Positions 1 through 6,838 of a stretch of 7,851 nucleotides of DNA are shown here, piece by piece; position 1 is the first letter of the stretch; the number at the start of each line of letters is the position of its first letter. Under the pieces are notes generated by a model. The model worked only from the letters and a program-made list of their open reading frames with translations, ran no database searches and was not told the DNA's origin. The DNA is from Desulfatitalea sp. (GTDB lineage: Bacteria; Desulfobacterota; Desulfobacteria; Desulfobacterales; Desulfosarcinaceae), in contig JABDRH010000414.1 of the NCBI GenBank assembly GCA_013041835.1, positions 1-7,851 on the forward strand, read 5' to 3'. The translations under genes and the position numbers were made by a program.

Positions 1-1
1 G

Positions 2-862
2 GATGATCGGGACCCTGCCGGCATGACCCGACTGCTCGATCGTTCTTTGGAACGGCTCAAGACCGGATATATCGACCTGTACTTTCTCCACGGCATGCGC
101 AAAATAGACGAGCTTAACGAGGGAACCCGCAAATGGGCCGAAAAAGCCAAGGCCGATGGTAAAATCCGGCTTTTTGGTTTTTCGACCCACCGCAACATGG
201 CCGAACTGCTTCAAGGGGCCGCCAAACTGGGCTGGATCGACGGCATCATGCTCACCTACAACTTCCGCAACATGCATACTGAAAAGATGCGCGCTGCCGT
301 GGATGCCTGCGTTAAGGCCGGCATTGGTCTGACCGCCATGAAGACCCAGGCCGAAACGTCATGGTACGATTTTAGCCGATCCACCCGAGAGGGCAAGGCG
401 CTGGCCGAGCAGTTTGAGCAAAAGGGGTGGACCGAAGCGCAGGCCAAACTCAAAGCCGTTTGGCAAAACCCCCATATTGCCAGCATCTGCTCCCAGATGG
501 ACAGCATGCGTCTGCTCAAAGCCAACTCGGAGGCCGCCGCAGATCCCACCCCCCTTTCCAGTGAGGCGTCGCATTTGCTGGAACGGTACGCGATGGCCAC
601 GGCCGGTCATTATTGCATGGCCTGCGGCCTATGCCACACAGCGGGCACCGCCGGCCAAGTACCGGTGAGCGACATCATGCGCTATCATATGTACAACCGC
701 GGCTACGGCCGTAGCGACTGGGCCCGGCACCACTTTAGCCGCCTGCCTGATACCGTGCGAGACGCCCTGACCTGTGCCGATTTCACAGTTGCCGAGTCCC
801 GCTGTCCCCAGGGCATGCCTATTGGTCGGTTGATGCGTGAGGCGGTGGTGGATTTTGCTTAG
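2..862 (+). CDS. Aldo/keto reductase with C-terminal Cys-rich (Fe-S type) domain, 5'-partial
   Basis: The reading frame is open to the left edge, so the N-terminus lies outside the window; an internal ATG at 23 is unlikely to be the true start because the preceding codons already read as barrel sequence. Numbering from that Met, the segment SLERLKTGYIDLYFLHG (8-24) is the typical aldo/keto reductase strand carrying the conserved His (H23), followed by KIRLFGFSTH (48-57), a later barrel strand. After the barrel comes C-x2-C-x2-C (C198, C201, C204) and, about 46 residues on, C251 and C261-Pro262. This resembles the 4Fe-4S domain found at the end of COG1453-type aldo/keto reductases, which are presumed NADPH-dependent or ferredoxin-linked oxidoreductases. 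The first Cys cluster lacks the usual fourth Cys-Pro, so one cluster using the distant C261-P262 is my inference. Substrate unknown. The TAG stop (860-862) overlaps the border of a palindromic element. Confidence 0.85.
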   Translation, partial: DDRDPAGMTRLLDRSLERLKTGYIDLYFLHGMRKIDELNEGTRKWAEKAKADGKIRLFGFSTHRNMAELLQGAAKLGWIDGIMLTYNFRNMHTEKMRAAVDACVKAGIGLTAMKTQAETSWYDFSRSTREGKALAEQFEQKGWTEAQAKLKAVWQNPHIASICSQMDSMRLLKANSEAAADPTPLSSEASHLLERYAMATAGHYCMACGLCHTAGTAGQVPVSDIMRYHMYNRGYGRSDWARHHFSRLPDTVRDALTCADFTVAESRCPQGMPIGRLMREAVVDFA

Positions 863-1027
863 GGCTCACGCAAAAACAACTTCACATTTTCATGCGCCGA
901 TCCATCTCACCCGATTGCGATGCAAAAATACAGAATATCTCGATATTCTTTAATTTTTGTGTCTTGCTGGGTGAGCGCCGCAACACCTAAATATGTAACT
1001 TTATTTTTACGCGAACCCTTAGCCCTA
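860..1027. repeat. Imperfect palindromic element, MITE-like, flanked by TA
   Basis: This region is symmetrical around about 941-943. Matching arms, from outside in, are TAGGGCT (860-866) with AGCCCTA (1021-1027), GCGC (894-897) with GCGC (975-978), CTCACCC (906-912) with GGGTGAG (969-975), CAAAAAT (923-929) with ATTTTTG (953-959), and a central hairpin GAATATC (933-939) with GATATTC (942-948). The arms between these blocks are similar but carry mismatches and small gaps. The ends read TA-GGGCT and AGCCC-TA, as expected for a small element mobilised at TA targets by an IS630/Tc1-mariner-type transposase. No transposase is encoded inside. It fills most of the gap between the reductase and the hydrolase. 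If transcribed it could fold into a long hairpin and act as a terminator or mRNA-processing site. The symmetry is directly visible; the mobile origin is inference, and the TA flanks could simply be part of the inverted repeat. Confidence 0.7.
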
Positions 1028-1067
1028 TGGGGGGAGCACGCCCTGATAGAAAACATTAATACGATTC

Positions 1068-1074
1068 AAGAGGA
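1068..1074 (+). promoter_or_regulatory. Ribosome binding site of the PhlG-like gene
   Basis: AAGAGGA ends six bases before the ATG at 1081, a good Shine-Dalgarno sequence at normal spacing, which supports that start. The stretch 1028-1080 between the palindromic element and the gene must hold at least part of the leader; I cannot identify a convincing -35/-10 pair in it. Confidence 0.65.
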
Positions 1075-1080
1075 AACGGT

Positions 1081-1872
1081 ATGAAGGAATTACGCAAATT
1101 GACAGAGGAACAAAAGACGTTAAGCTATGCAAAATATTTTTACAGACCCATGGCGCCGATTCCTGCCGAAAAACTGGCGCTGCTCGATAAAGGGCCGATG
1201 GATCCTGCCGTCGCGCTTCATATTGAAAACAGAGAGGAATTGCAAAAACCAGGTCACTTTGAATGTGAAAACGGCTACTGGATGATGGAAAATGGGACAG
1301 GGATAGTTGCTACCCACGTAACAATGCCCGGGGCAACAATAGCGATGGCGCAATGGTGGTTTGCATGGCACGCACTTGAAGATACACGCTACAAAATATG
1401 GGATCCCGAGGACCACTTTTATGCCCGAAACTTAAACAAGGACAGAGCACTGGATCACTCCTTGCCGATGATGGATCGGATCGCTGGATGTACTCATGAA
1501 GTCTATGAAGATATCGGCCTTGGGCCGGCGAAAATATGGATTGAATTTAAAAAACCGTCGGCGTTGGGCTACGATGAATCCAAGCTGGGATCGGACAAGG
1601 GGGCCATAATCATTTGCGCCATGTGCCGCGCTGAAGGCATGGCAATCATCTTCACTCATTTTTTTAGAGAAATTGAAGACGGAATAGAATTAAAAAGCAG
1701 ATATTGGATCGGATATGCCCTTGTTGACCATGGCGTTGTCAACGTGCTGCCGGAAGGCGTGGCTGTTCCGGCGGATGCGTTAAAAGGCTTATTTGTTCAT
1801 AGTATTAAGGAATACAGCAATCTTTCGGCTTTGTTGCCAAAGATCTATCCAGAAGAAAAGGATAACTGGTAA
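1081..1872 (+). CDS. PhlG/phloretin-hydrolase-like zinc C-C hydrolase
   Basis: The 263-residue protein resembles the 2,4-diacetylphloroglucinol hydrolase family. Members are zinc enzymes that cleave an aryl-ketone C-C bond, for instance diacetylphloroglucinol to monoacetylphloroglucinol plus acetate, or phloretin to phloroglucinol plus phloretic acid. Visible family features are the aromatic run QWWFAWHALED (91-101), YKIWDPEDHF (104-113), the EDIG segment (143-146) and HSIKE (240-244). H112, E143, H240 and E244 reproduce the spacing of the PhlG zinc ligands as I recall them (H129, E160, H270, E274), so the metal site looks complete. No signal peptide or membrane segment is seen, so it should be cytoplasmic. 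The start is supported by a good ribosome binding site. Base composition is more AT-rich than the flanking genes, which hints at horizontal acquisition. The true substrate could be any acyl-phenol or related diketone; no phl biosynthesis genes are in the window. Confidence 0.8.
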   Translation: MKELRKLTEEQKTLSYAKYFYRPMAPIPAEKLALLDKGPMDPAVALHIENREELQKPGHFECENGYWMMENGTGIVATHVTMPGATIAMAQWWFAWHALEDTRYKIWDPEDHFYARNLNKDRALDHSLPMMDRIAGCTHEVYEDIGLGPAKIWIEFKKPSALGYDESKLGSDKGAIIICAMCRAEGMAIIFTHFFREIEDGIELKSRYWIGYALVDHGVVNVLPEGVAVPADALKGLFVHSIKEYSNLSALLPKIYPEEKDNW

Positions 1873-1971
1873 GCTGGTGTTATTTTTTTCCTGCACCATT
1901 ATGGACTCGCGAAAAAAGAACTTCGTATTTTGGAGTGAGCTCTTGGGCCGAAATCGGCATCCGGGAATCGG

Positions 1972-3498
1972 TTATCGGTAGTGGGCATAATGTACGTCAT
2001 GCCGCTTAGCCTTGTAGGCGAATTTGCGCACGGTGGTTTTGAGCACTTCGGCTGCGGCGGTTATGTTACCGCGGGTGTTTTTCAGGGCGTCGATGATCAT
2101 TTCACGTTCCAGATTGGCTACGGCGTCTTCCAGGGAAAGCTCGGGCAAGGTATCGGACTCCTGGCCGGTCTGCAGGGTGGGCGGCAGGTGGTAGCTGTGC
2201 ACAACGCCGCCGTTACACAGCAGTACGGCACGCTCGATACCGTTTTCCAGTTCGCGCACGTTTCCCGGCCAGTGGTAGGCCATCATCATGTCGATGGCAG
2301 GGGTGGAGAAACGCTTGATGCTCTTGTCGTTCTCTTTGCTGTACTTTTCCAAAAAGAAATCGGCCAGCAACAGGATATCGGTCTTGCGTTCGCGCAAGGG
2401 AGGCATGTAGATGGGAAAGACATTGAGACGGTAGTAAAGATCGCCTCGAAAGGAACCGTCCTCCACGGCGCGTTCCAGGTTTTTGTTGGTGGCGGCGACA
2501 ATGCGTACGTCCACTTTGAGGGTGCGTTGCCCCCCCACCCGTTCGAACTCTTTTTCCTGCAAGACGCGCAGCAGGTTGGCCTGCACATCCAGGCCGATGG
2601 AGCCGATTTCGTCCAGAAAGAGGGTGCCTTTGTGGGCCAACTCGAATTTTCCCGGCTTTTGTTTGACGGCGCCGGTGAAGGCGCCCTTTTCATGGCCGAA
2701 CAATTCGCTTTCGATCAGGTTGGCCGGAATGGCGGCACAGTTGACCTTGATGAAAGGACCATTGGCCCGGGGACTGTTGTAGTGCACGGAGTTGGCCACC
2801 AACTCCTTGCCCGTGCCGCTTTCACCGCGCACCAGCACCGTGGCGTTGCTTTTGCACACCTGGGAGATCATCTGGAACACTTCGCGCATTTTATTGCTGT
2901 TACCAACGATGTTGGTGATGCGGTACTTGTTCTCCAATTCGTCCCGAAGGCGCTTGTTCTCGTTGCGCAGTTGCTCTTTCTCGCGGCGGATGGTCTCCAG
3001 GTTGATTACGTGTTGGGCGATCATGGTGGCCACCACCATGAGTATCTTTTGGCCTTCTTTAAGGGCATAGTCCGGTTCATAGGGGCGGTCCACGCTCAGG
3101 GCGCCGATCACATGATTGGCCTTCTTGATGGGCACACAGATAAAGGAGAGTTCGCTGTTGTCCTGAATCTTCTTACGCGCCGCGGTGCGGTTGAGAAACT
3201 GGGGCTCCTCGCTGATTTTGGGGATGGCCACTGGTTTGCCGGTCTGGATCACCCGTCCGGTGATGCCTTCTCCCAATTTGTATTTCACCCGTTCGATAGT
3301 GCTGGGTGAAAGGCTGTGGGCCACCTCGATGCTGATTTCGTTGCTCAACGGGTCGAGAATGGATACGGTGCCCCGCGCCATGTTCATGGAGCTGGACATG
3401 ATATCCAGGACTTTGTATAGAGATTTTTTAAGCTCCAGGTGCTCGTTGAGGGCCTGGCTGATTTCGTAGAACAGGGTGACTTCTTCGATGCGTTTCAT
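1972..3498 (-). CDS. NifA-like sigma54-dependent transcriptional activator (GAF-AAA+-Fis HTH)
   Basis: Starting from the Met at 3498 the protein has 508 residues. Domains in order: a GAF sensor domain (about 9-166) with the NifA-like stretches [10 protein letters not shown] (41-50) and [18 protein letters not shown] (76-93); a charged coiled-coil linker (about 168-192); a AAA+ domain with Walker A GESGTGKE (225-232), the sigma54-contacting GAFTGA loop (272-277), Walker B TLFLDEIG (292-299), [12 protein letters not shown] (351-362) and WPGNVREL (410-417); and a C-terminal Fis-type helix-turn-helix (about 463-500). It should bind upstream activator sites and drive ATP-dependent opening of sigma54 promoters. 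The cysteine-rich linker motif of oxygen-sensing rhizobial NifA is absent. Without nif genes nearby, nitrogenase control is unproven. The frame stays open upstream; 3498 was chosen because the conserved N-terminus begins there and GGAAA (3503-3507) precedes it. Starts at 3543, 3555 or 3615 are possible. Confidence 0.88.
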   Translation of the reverse strand: MKRIEEVTLFYEISQALNEHLELKKSLYKVLDIMSSSMNMARGTVSILDPLSNEISIEVAHSLSPSTIERVKYKLGEGITGRVIQTGKPVAIPKISEEPQFLNRTAARKKIQDNSELSFICVPIKKANHVIGALSVDRPYEPDYALKEGQKILMVVATMIAQHVINLETIRREKEQLRNENKRLRDELENKYRITNIVGNSNKMREVFQMISQVCKSNATVLVRGESGTGKELVANSVHYNSPRANGPFIKVNCAAIPANLIESELFGHEKGAFTGAVKQKPGKFELAHKGTLFLDEIGSIGLDVQANLLRVLQEKEFERVGGQRTLKVDVRIVAATNKNLERAVEDGSFRGDLYYRLNVFPIYMPPLRERKTDILLLADFFLEKYSKENDKSIKRFSTPAIDMMMAYHWPGNVRELENGIERAVLLCNGGVVHSYHLPPTLQTGQESDTLPELSLEDAVANLEREMIIDALKNTRGNITAAAEVLKTTVRKFAYKAKRHDVHYAHYR

Positions 3499-3580
3499 GG
3501 CGTTTCCGTCAATGCGCGTTTCAGTGTTCAACAATGGGCTCATACCGGGGCTCATATCGCTTACGCCGGGCAGCATTAAC

Positions 3581-3641
3581 ACATATTTGTCAAAAGCCCA
3601 AACAAAAGTGTGCATATTATCGCCCACTATAACAAATTTGT
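3581..3641. promoter_or_regulatory. Two similar 10-bp palindromic sites between the divergent NifA-like and dinB genes
   Basis: ACATATTTGT (3581-3590) and the perfect palindrome ACAAATTTGT (3632-3641) differ at one base and lie 51 bp apart centre to centre, about five helical turns. The right site continues into a nested inverted repeat TTTGT-A-ACAAA (3637-3647) that reaches the first base of dinB. This arrangement fits an operator pair serving both promoters, but no regulator is known; AT-rich palindromes also occur by chance. Confidence 0.3.
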
Positions 3642-3646
3642 AACAA

Positions 3647-4855
3647 ATGACAACCCCTACGATTCTGCATGTGGATATGGACGCCTTCTTCGCTTCGGTG
3701 GAACAGCGCGACGATCCTGCCTTAAGAGGCAAATGCGTTGTGGTGGGCGGGTCCCATCGCGGGGTGGTGGCTGCGGCAAGCTACGAGGCGCGCAAGTTCG
3801 GCATTCACTCGGCCATGCCCATCTTCCAGGCCAGGCAGCGTTGCGCCCAATTGGTCATCGTCGCACCCAAAAAGGGGCGCTATTCATCCGTCTCCAGGCA
3901 GATCATGGCTATTTTGAACGACTATTCGCCGCTGGTGGAGCCGTTGTCCATTGACGAAGCCTTTGTGGACATCACCGGTTGCGGACGGTTGTATGGGACG
4001 CCCCGCGAAACGGCGAGGCGCATTAAGCAGCGTATTCAACACGAAACCGAACTTACTTGCTCGGTAGGTATTGCACCCTGTAAGTTTCTTGCCAAGATCG
4101 CATCGGATATGGACAAGCCCGACGGGTTGACGGAGATTACCCCCGGGCAAGCGGCTGAATTTGTTCGCATGCTTCCAGCGGAAAAAGTGCCGGGGGTCGG
4201 CCGAAGGGCCCAAGCAATCCTGGCCGGCCTTGGGATTAGAACCTTGGGAGATGTGCAGGCATTTGATCCGGCACTGTTGGTACGCCGGCTGGGTAAGTTT
4301 GGCCATCGCCTGATCAAGCTGGCCCAAGGTCGAGACGACCGGCCGGTGACGCCTGACAGTGAGGTCAAGTCCGTGAGCAGCGAGCTGACCCTGGCGGAGA
4401 ATACCAAGGATACCACCGTGCTGGCCGCCCACCTGTTGGCCCAGGCCGAAACCGTGGCGCGCCAGCTCCGGCGAGACGGTGTGCAAGCGCGTACGATTTA
4501 TTTAAAACTCAAAACTGCGAACTTTCAGCAATTCACCCGCTGTCATACCTTGGCGCGTCCGGTACGCTCGTCGGAGGCCATCTATCGCACGGCCCTGTCG
4601 CTGCTCAATGCTTTTTCCTTGAACCAGCCAGTGCGCCTGGTGGGTTTAGGTGCCGGCAACTTGCTGTCCGCTAGCCATCCGGTCCAACAATCCTTGTTTG
4701 GGGATGCCCTTCAAACGCCGCCCGACCATCCCCGGTGGGAAAAAGTGGATCGGGCGGTGGATGCCATTGCCGACCGGTATGGGGCCAGCACGGTCATAAG
4801 AGGCACATTATCAGGTCGACACAAACACAACAAGCCATCCGGGGACGCCGGGTAA
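3647..4855 (+). CDS. dinB: DNA polymerase IV (Y-family translesion polymerase)
   Basis: This 402-residue protein is a complete Y-family polymerase that copies past damaged bases with low fidelity and no proofreading. The N-terminus carries [12 protein letters not shown] with catalytic D10 and steric-gate F15. SIDEAF supplies D103 and E104, the other catalytic acids. The palm continues with [24 protein letters not shown] (137-160), a helix-hairpin-helix-like [12 protein letters not shown] (181-192) follows, then the little-finger domain. Near the C-terminus QQSLF (347-351) fits the beta-clamp binding motif QxxLF; about 50 residues follow it, a longer tail than in E. coli Pol IV. The start is fixed: an in-frame TAA stop lies at 3641-3643 and the next Met is inside the catalytic motif. 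No Shine-Dalgarno sequence precedes the ATG. The gene is divergent from the NifA-like gene. I cannot recognise a LexA box of a known type, so SOS control is not shown. Confidence 0.95.
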   Translation: MTTPTILHVDMDAFFASVEQRDDPALRGKCVVVGGSHRGVVAAASYEARKFGIHSAMPIFQARQRCAQLVIVAPKKGRYSSVSRQIMAILNDYSPLVEPLSIDEAFVDITGCGRLYGTPRETARRIKQRIQHETELTCSVGIAPCKFLAKIASDMDKPDGLTEITPGQAAEFVRMLPAEKVPGVGRRAQAILAGLGIRTLGDVQAFDPALLVRRLGKFGHRLIKLAQGRDDRPVTPDSEVKSVSSELTLAENTKDTTVLAAHLLAQAETVARQLRRDGVQARTIYLKLKTANFQQFTRCHTLARPVRSSEAIYRTALSLLNAFSLNQPVRLVGLGAGNLLSASHPVQQSLFGDALQTPPDHPRWEKVDRAVDAIADRYGASTVIRGTLSGRHKHNKPSGDAG

Positions 4856-4903
4856 AGGCTCGCGCAACAATCAATTCTCCTTTTACGCATCATTGGGAAA
4901 ACG

Positions 4904-5155
4904 CTAGTAGATCAGGTTGGCCCCCTTCTGTGTCAACTTTAGCCGGGGAACCGCACCTTTCATTTCAAATTTTAAAAAACCTTTGGCAGCCAGTTGCTTC
5001 ATGGCTTTTTCAAAATCCTTTTTTTCATATGGATTCAAATATGGCAGATACTCCTCTCTCAGCCAATTTTCCGGAATCACATCATTTTCTTCGCCTTCGA
5101 TGGCTCGGAATTGATCGAGAATGTCTTTTTTGATGTCTTTTATGTCTCTGCTCAT
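4904..5155 (-). CDS. Small winged-helix-like protein of unknown function
   Basis: This 83-residue, highly charged protein has no signal peptide, membrane segment or cysteine. The start is supported by AAAAAGGA seven bases before the ATG. The pattern suggests a small winged helix-turn-helix: helix at 6-19, then PENWLREEYLPYLNPYEKKDFEKAMKQLAAKGFLKFE (28-64) as helix, turn, helix and first wing strand, then VPRLKLTQKGANLIY (69-83) as the second strand and closing helix. The LTQKGANLI end is typical of winged-helix domains of MarR, PadR and similar regulators. It could bind DNA or act as a protein-interaction module. It converges on dinB with 48 bp between the stops and has its own upstream gap, so it is probably monocistronic. 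I do not recognise a named family. Confidence 0.75.
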   Translation of the reverse strand: MSRDIKDIKKDILDQFRAIEGEENDVIPENWLREEYLPYLNPYEKKDFEKAMKQLAAKGFLKFEMKGAVPRLKLTQKGANLIY

Positions 5156-5436
5156 CGCCGATCCTTTTTAGCTTCAAAGCGCTGCTGTTCGTTTTCCTGA
5201 CAGCCCAATGCCGACACACGCAAAAAGTCTTGACTTTAGTCGCATGATTCACATCCGGCTTACATGGAAGCTGCATTTTTCGCCGTTATGGGTACAAGCG
5301 CAAGGTCGTGTGCGGTCAAGTGAAGGCGTAGCGGCTGGCTGGGAAGATTTGGGTCAAAACCGGTTCAATGGGGAGCTTCTGCATGGTTTCCATTATAAAT
5401 GGCAATGATTACTCTATGCCATATTGCCTCCTTTTG
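5156..5436. other. Intergenic region without a convincing gene
   Basis: This 281-bp stretch separates the HD-GYP gene from the small winged-helix gene on the same strand. It must contain the small gene's leader and probably its promoter, but no clear -35/-10 pair was found. Visible structure: an inverted repeat AAAGTC-TT-GACTTT (5224-5237); CCATT-ATA-AATGG (5390-5402); GGCAAT (5401-5406) with ATTGCC (5423-5428); and on the minus strand a strong AGGAGG (5427-5432) followed by ATG-GCA-TAG (5414-5422). Reading frames within it are short and lack family features. Confidence 0.5.
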
Positions 5437-6744
5437 TCAATATTGATAGATGCTTATATCATCATCCGTTTCGGAGTAGCGTTCTTTTATAGAGCGTAGC
5501 ATGCCGTAGGCGTTGAAAAAGATGTTGACCAACTCAGGATCGAACTGGGTGCCGGCGCTCTCTCTGATTTTCGAACGGATGTGTTTTTCTTCCCACGCAT
5601 CTCGATACGGGCGTTTTGTGCTCAGGGCGTCGTATACGTCAGCCAGGGCCACGATACGGCCGAACAGGGGGATTTCATATCCACGCTTGCCCCGGGGCAA
5701 CCCGTTTTGATCCGTGTATCCCGCAAGGGCATGGCCCGTTCGAAAATCCACGTGTCCCGGATAGCCGCTGCCATCCCAGTGTTCGTGGTGGTTCAGGGCG
5801 ACGATGCCTGCTGCTTCGTCAAAATCCGACTGTTGGTGCATAAACAGGCGCGCGCCTTGAATGGTGTGTTGCTTCATCACCTCGCGTTCGTCAAGATCGA
5901 GCCGTGCCGGCTTTTTCAAGATGAGGTCCGATGTGGCCACCTTGCCCACGTCGTGGAGCATGGCGGCCATGCGCAAGATGTCGCGGGTTTTTTCCATGAT
6001 GGACGGGTCGACGTGGTGCCGCAGGGCCCACTGTTCATAGAGGGTAACGGCATAACCGGCCACGCGGTTGACATGTTCGCCGGTTTCCCTGGGATCACGC
6101 ATTTCCGCCATGCGAATCATACGTAAAATCAGGGCGCGGGTCATCTGGGCACGTTCCAGGGCCACCGCCGCCACGGAGGCAAAGTGGTCCATTGTTCGCT
6201 TGTCCTGGCTGGAAAAAGTGGTGATGTTTCCCGATGGGTCCAGCGCGTTGATAATTTGCAAAATGCCCAGATTGTTGTGGATGCTGTTGATCAGGGGGAT
6301 GGTCAGGACCGATTGGGTGCGGTACCCCATGGTGTCGTCGAACCGTTTGCCGTGCTGGTAGGGCAGGGTTTTATCCAGGTCGTACACATCATCGATGTTC
6401 AAGGGGCGCCCCACGGTTGCCACGTATCCGGCGATACTTTTGGTGTCGATGGGAACCTTGAATGTGGAATAAATCAGCTTTTCACCCTTGGGCAGCTTTT
6501 TTTGAAGCGTATCGTTCTGGGTGTAGGAAAAGTGCAGCCAGTCGTTTTTGCGGATGTAGATGGAGCCGGCGTCGGCATTGGAGAATTGGCGCGCCCGGGT
6601 CAAGACGCGTTCCATGAGAATGTCCAGGTCGTTGACGCGACTCAGTTCAATTCCCAGGCGGATCAAGCTGTCCAGCTTTTGCTGTTCGGTGAGCATGGGG
6701 TCAACACGATGCTTGGGTTTGCTGCCCGGCCGACCATGGCCCAT
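5437..6744 (-). CDS. GAF domain/HD-GYP cyclic-di-GMP phosphodiesterase
   Basis: The 435-residue protein has an N-terminal GAF domain (about 25-197) and a C-terminal HD-GYP domain (about 205-425). HD-GYP proteins hydrolyse cyclic-di-GMP, lowering the signal that promotes biofilm and represses motility. Conserved metal-site features are present: EHVNRV (223-228), the HD pair in MLHDVGK (262-268), H293, HHEHWDGSGYPG (319-330) with the GYP signature at 327-329, and ALADVYDALSTKRPYRDAW (366-384). No membrane segment is predicted, so the protein is probably cytoplasmic and senses a small ligand through GAF. Between GYPG and IPLFGRI there are about 20 more residues than usual. The start at 6744 has GGAG upstream but somewhat far (11 bases); Met17 (position 6696) lacks a binding site, yet the first 16 residues look poorly conserved, so it remains an alternative. 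It lies downstream of a PhoR-like kinase on the same strand. Confidence 0.9.
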   Translation of the reverse strand: MGHGRPGSKPKHRVDPMLTEQQKLDSLIRLGIELSRVNDLDILMERVLTRARQFSNADAGSIYIRKNDWLHFSYTQNDTLQKKLPKGEKLIYSTFKVPIDTKSIAGYVATVGRPLNIDDVYDLDKTLPYQHGKRFDDTMGYRTQSVLTIPLINSIHNNLGILQIINALDPSGNITTFSSQDKRTMDHFASVAAVALERAQMTRALILRMIRMAEMRDPRETGEHVNRVAGYAVTLYEQWALRHHVDPSIMEKTRDILRMAAMLHDVGKVATSDLILKKPARLDLDEREVMKQHTIQGARLFMHQQSDFDEAAGIVALNHHEHWDGSGYPGHVDFRTGHALAGYTDQNGLPRGKRGYEIPLFGRIVALADVYDALSTKRPYRDAWEEKHIRSKIRESAGTQFDPELVNIFFNAYGMLRSIKERYSETDDDISIYQY

Positions 6745-6760
6745 TCAATAAATTTCTCCA

Positions 6761-6790
6761 ACCATATCAAAGTGTTGTGGTGTGAGTCAA
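6761..6790 (-). promoter_or_regulatory. Possible sigma70-type promoter of the HD-GYP gene
   Basis: On the minus strand TTGACT (6785-6790) and TATGGT (6761-6766) are separated by 18 bases, a fair match to a housekeeping promoter. Transcription would start near 6753, leaving only about nine bases before the ATG at 6744, so the GGAG just downstream of the -10 would be largely outside the message. That would favour a leaderless message or the downstream Met at 6696. Confidence 0.35.
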
Positions 6791-6838
6791 GCGATAAAAT
6801 GAGTTTGAATGACATTAAAAGATTGGCCATGCAGCCTG

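Noticed and set aside
1875..1898. TGGTG/CACCA inverted repeat around a T-run after the PhlG-like gene
   Set aside because: The stem is five pairs and the T-run is in the loop rather than after the stem, so it does not look like an intrinsic terminator.
1947..1958. GCCG-AAAT-CGGC hairpin between the converging genes, considered as a terminator
   Set aside because: The stem is only four to five pairs and no T-run follows on either strand.
1981..3309. Long open frame on the plus strand, 442 codons
   Set aside because: It lies entirely opposite the NifA-like gene, whose domains and motifs are unambiguous. The plus frame is rich in Gly, His, Val and Phe without recognisable motifs, as expected of an antisense frame.
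3499..3732. N-terminal extension of the NifA-like frame up to 3732
   Set aside because: Beyond 3647 it overlaps the certain dinB coding sequence on the other strand, and the residues before the Met at 3498 do not resemble the family.
5316..5393. Minus-strand 25-residue frame beginning METMQKLPIEPV
   Set aside because: No ribosome binding site and too short to judge; could be noise or a remnant.
5208..5408. Plus-strand 66-codon frame in the intergenic region
   Set aside because: No ribosome binding site and no recognisable protein features; probably chance.
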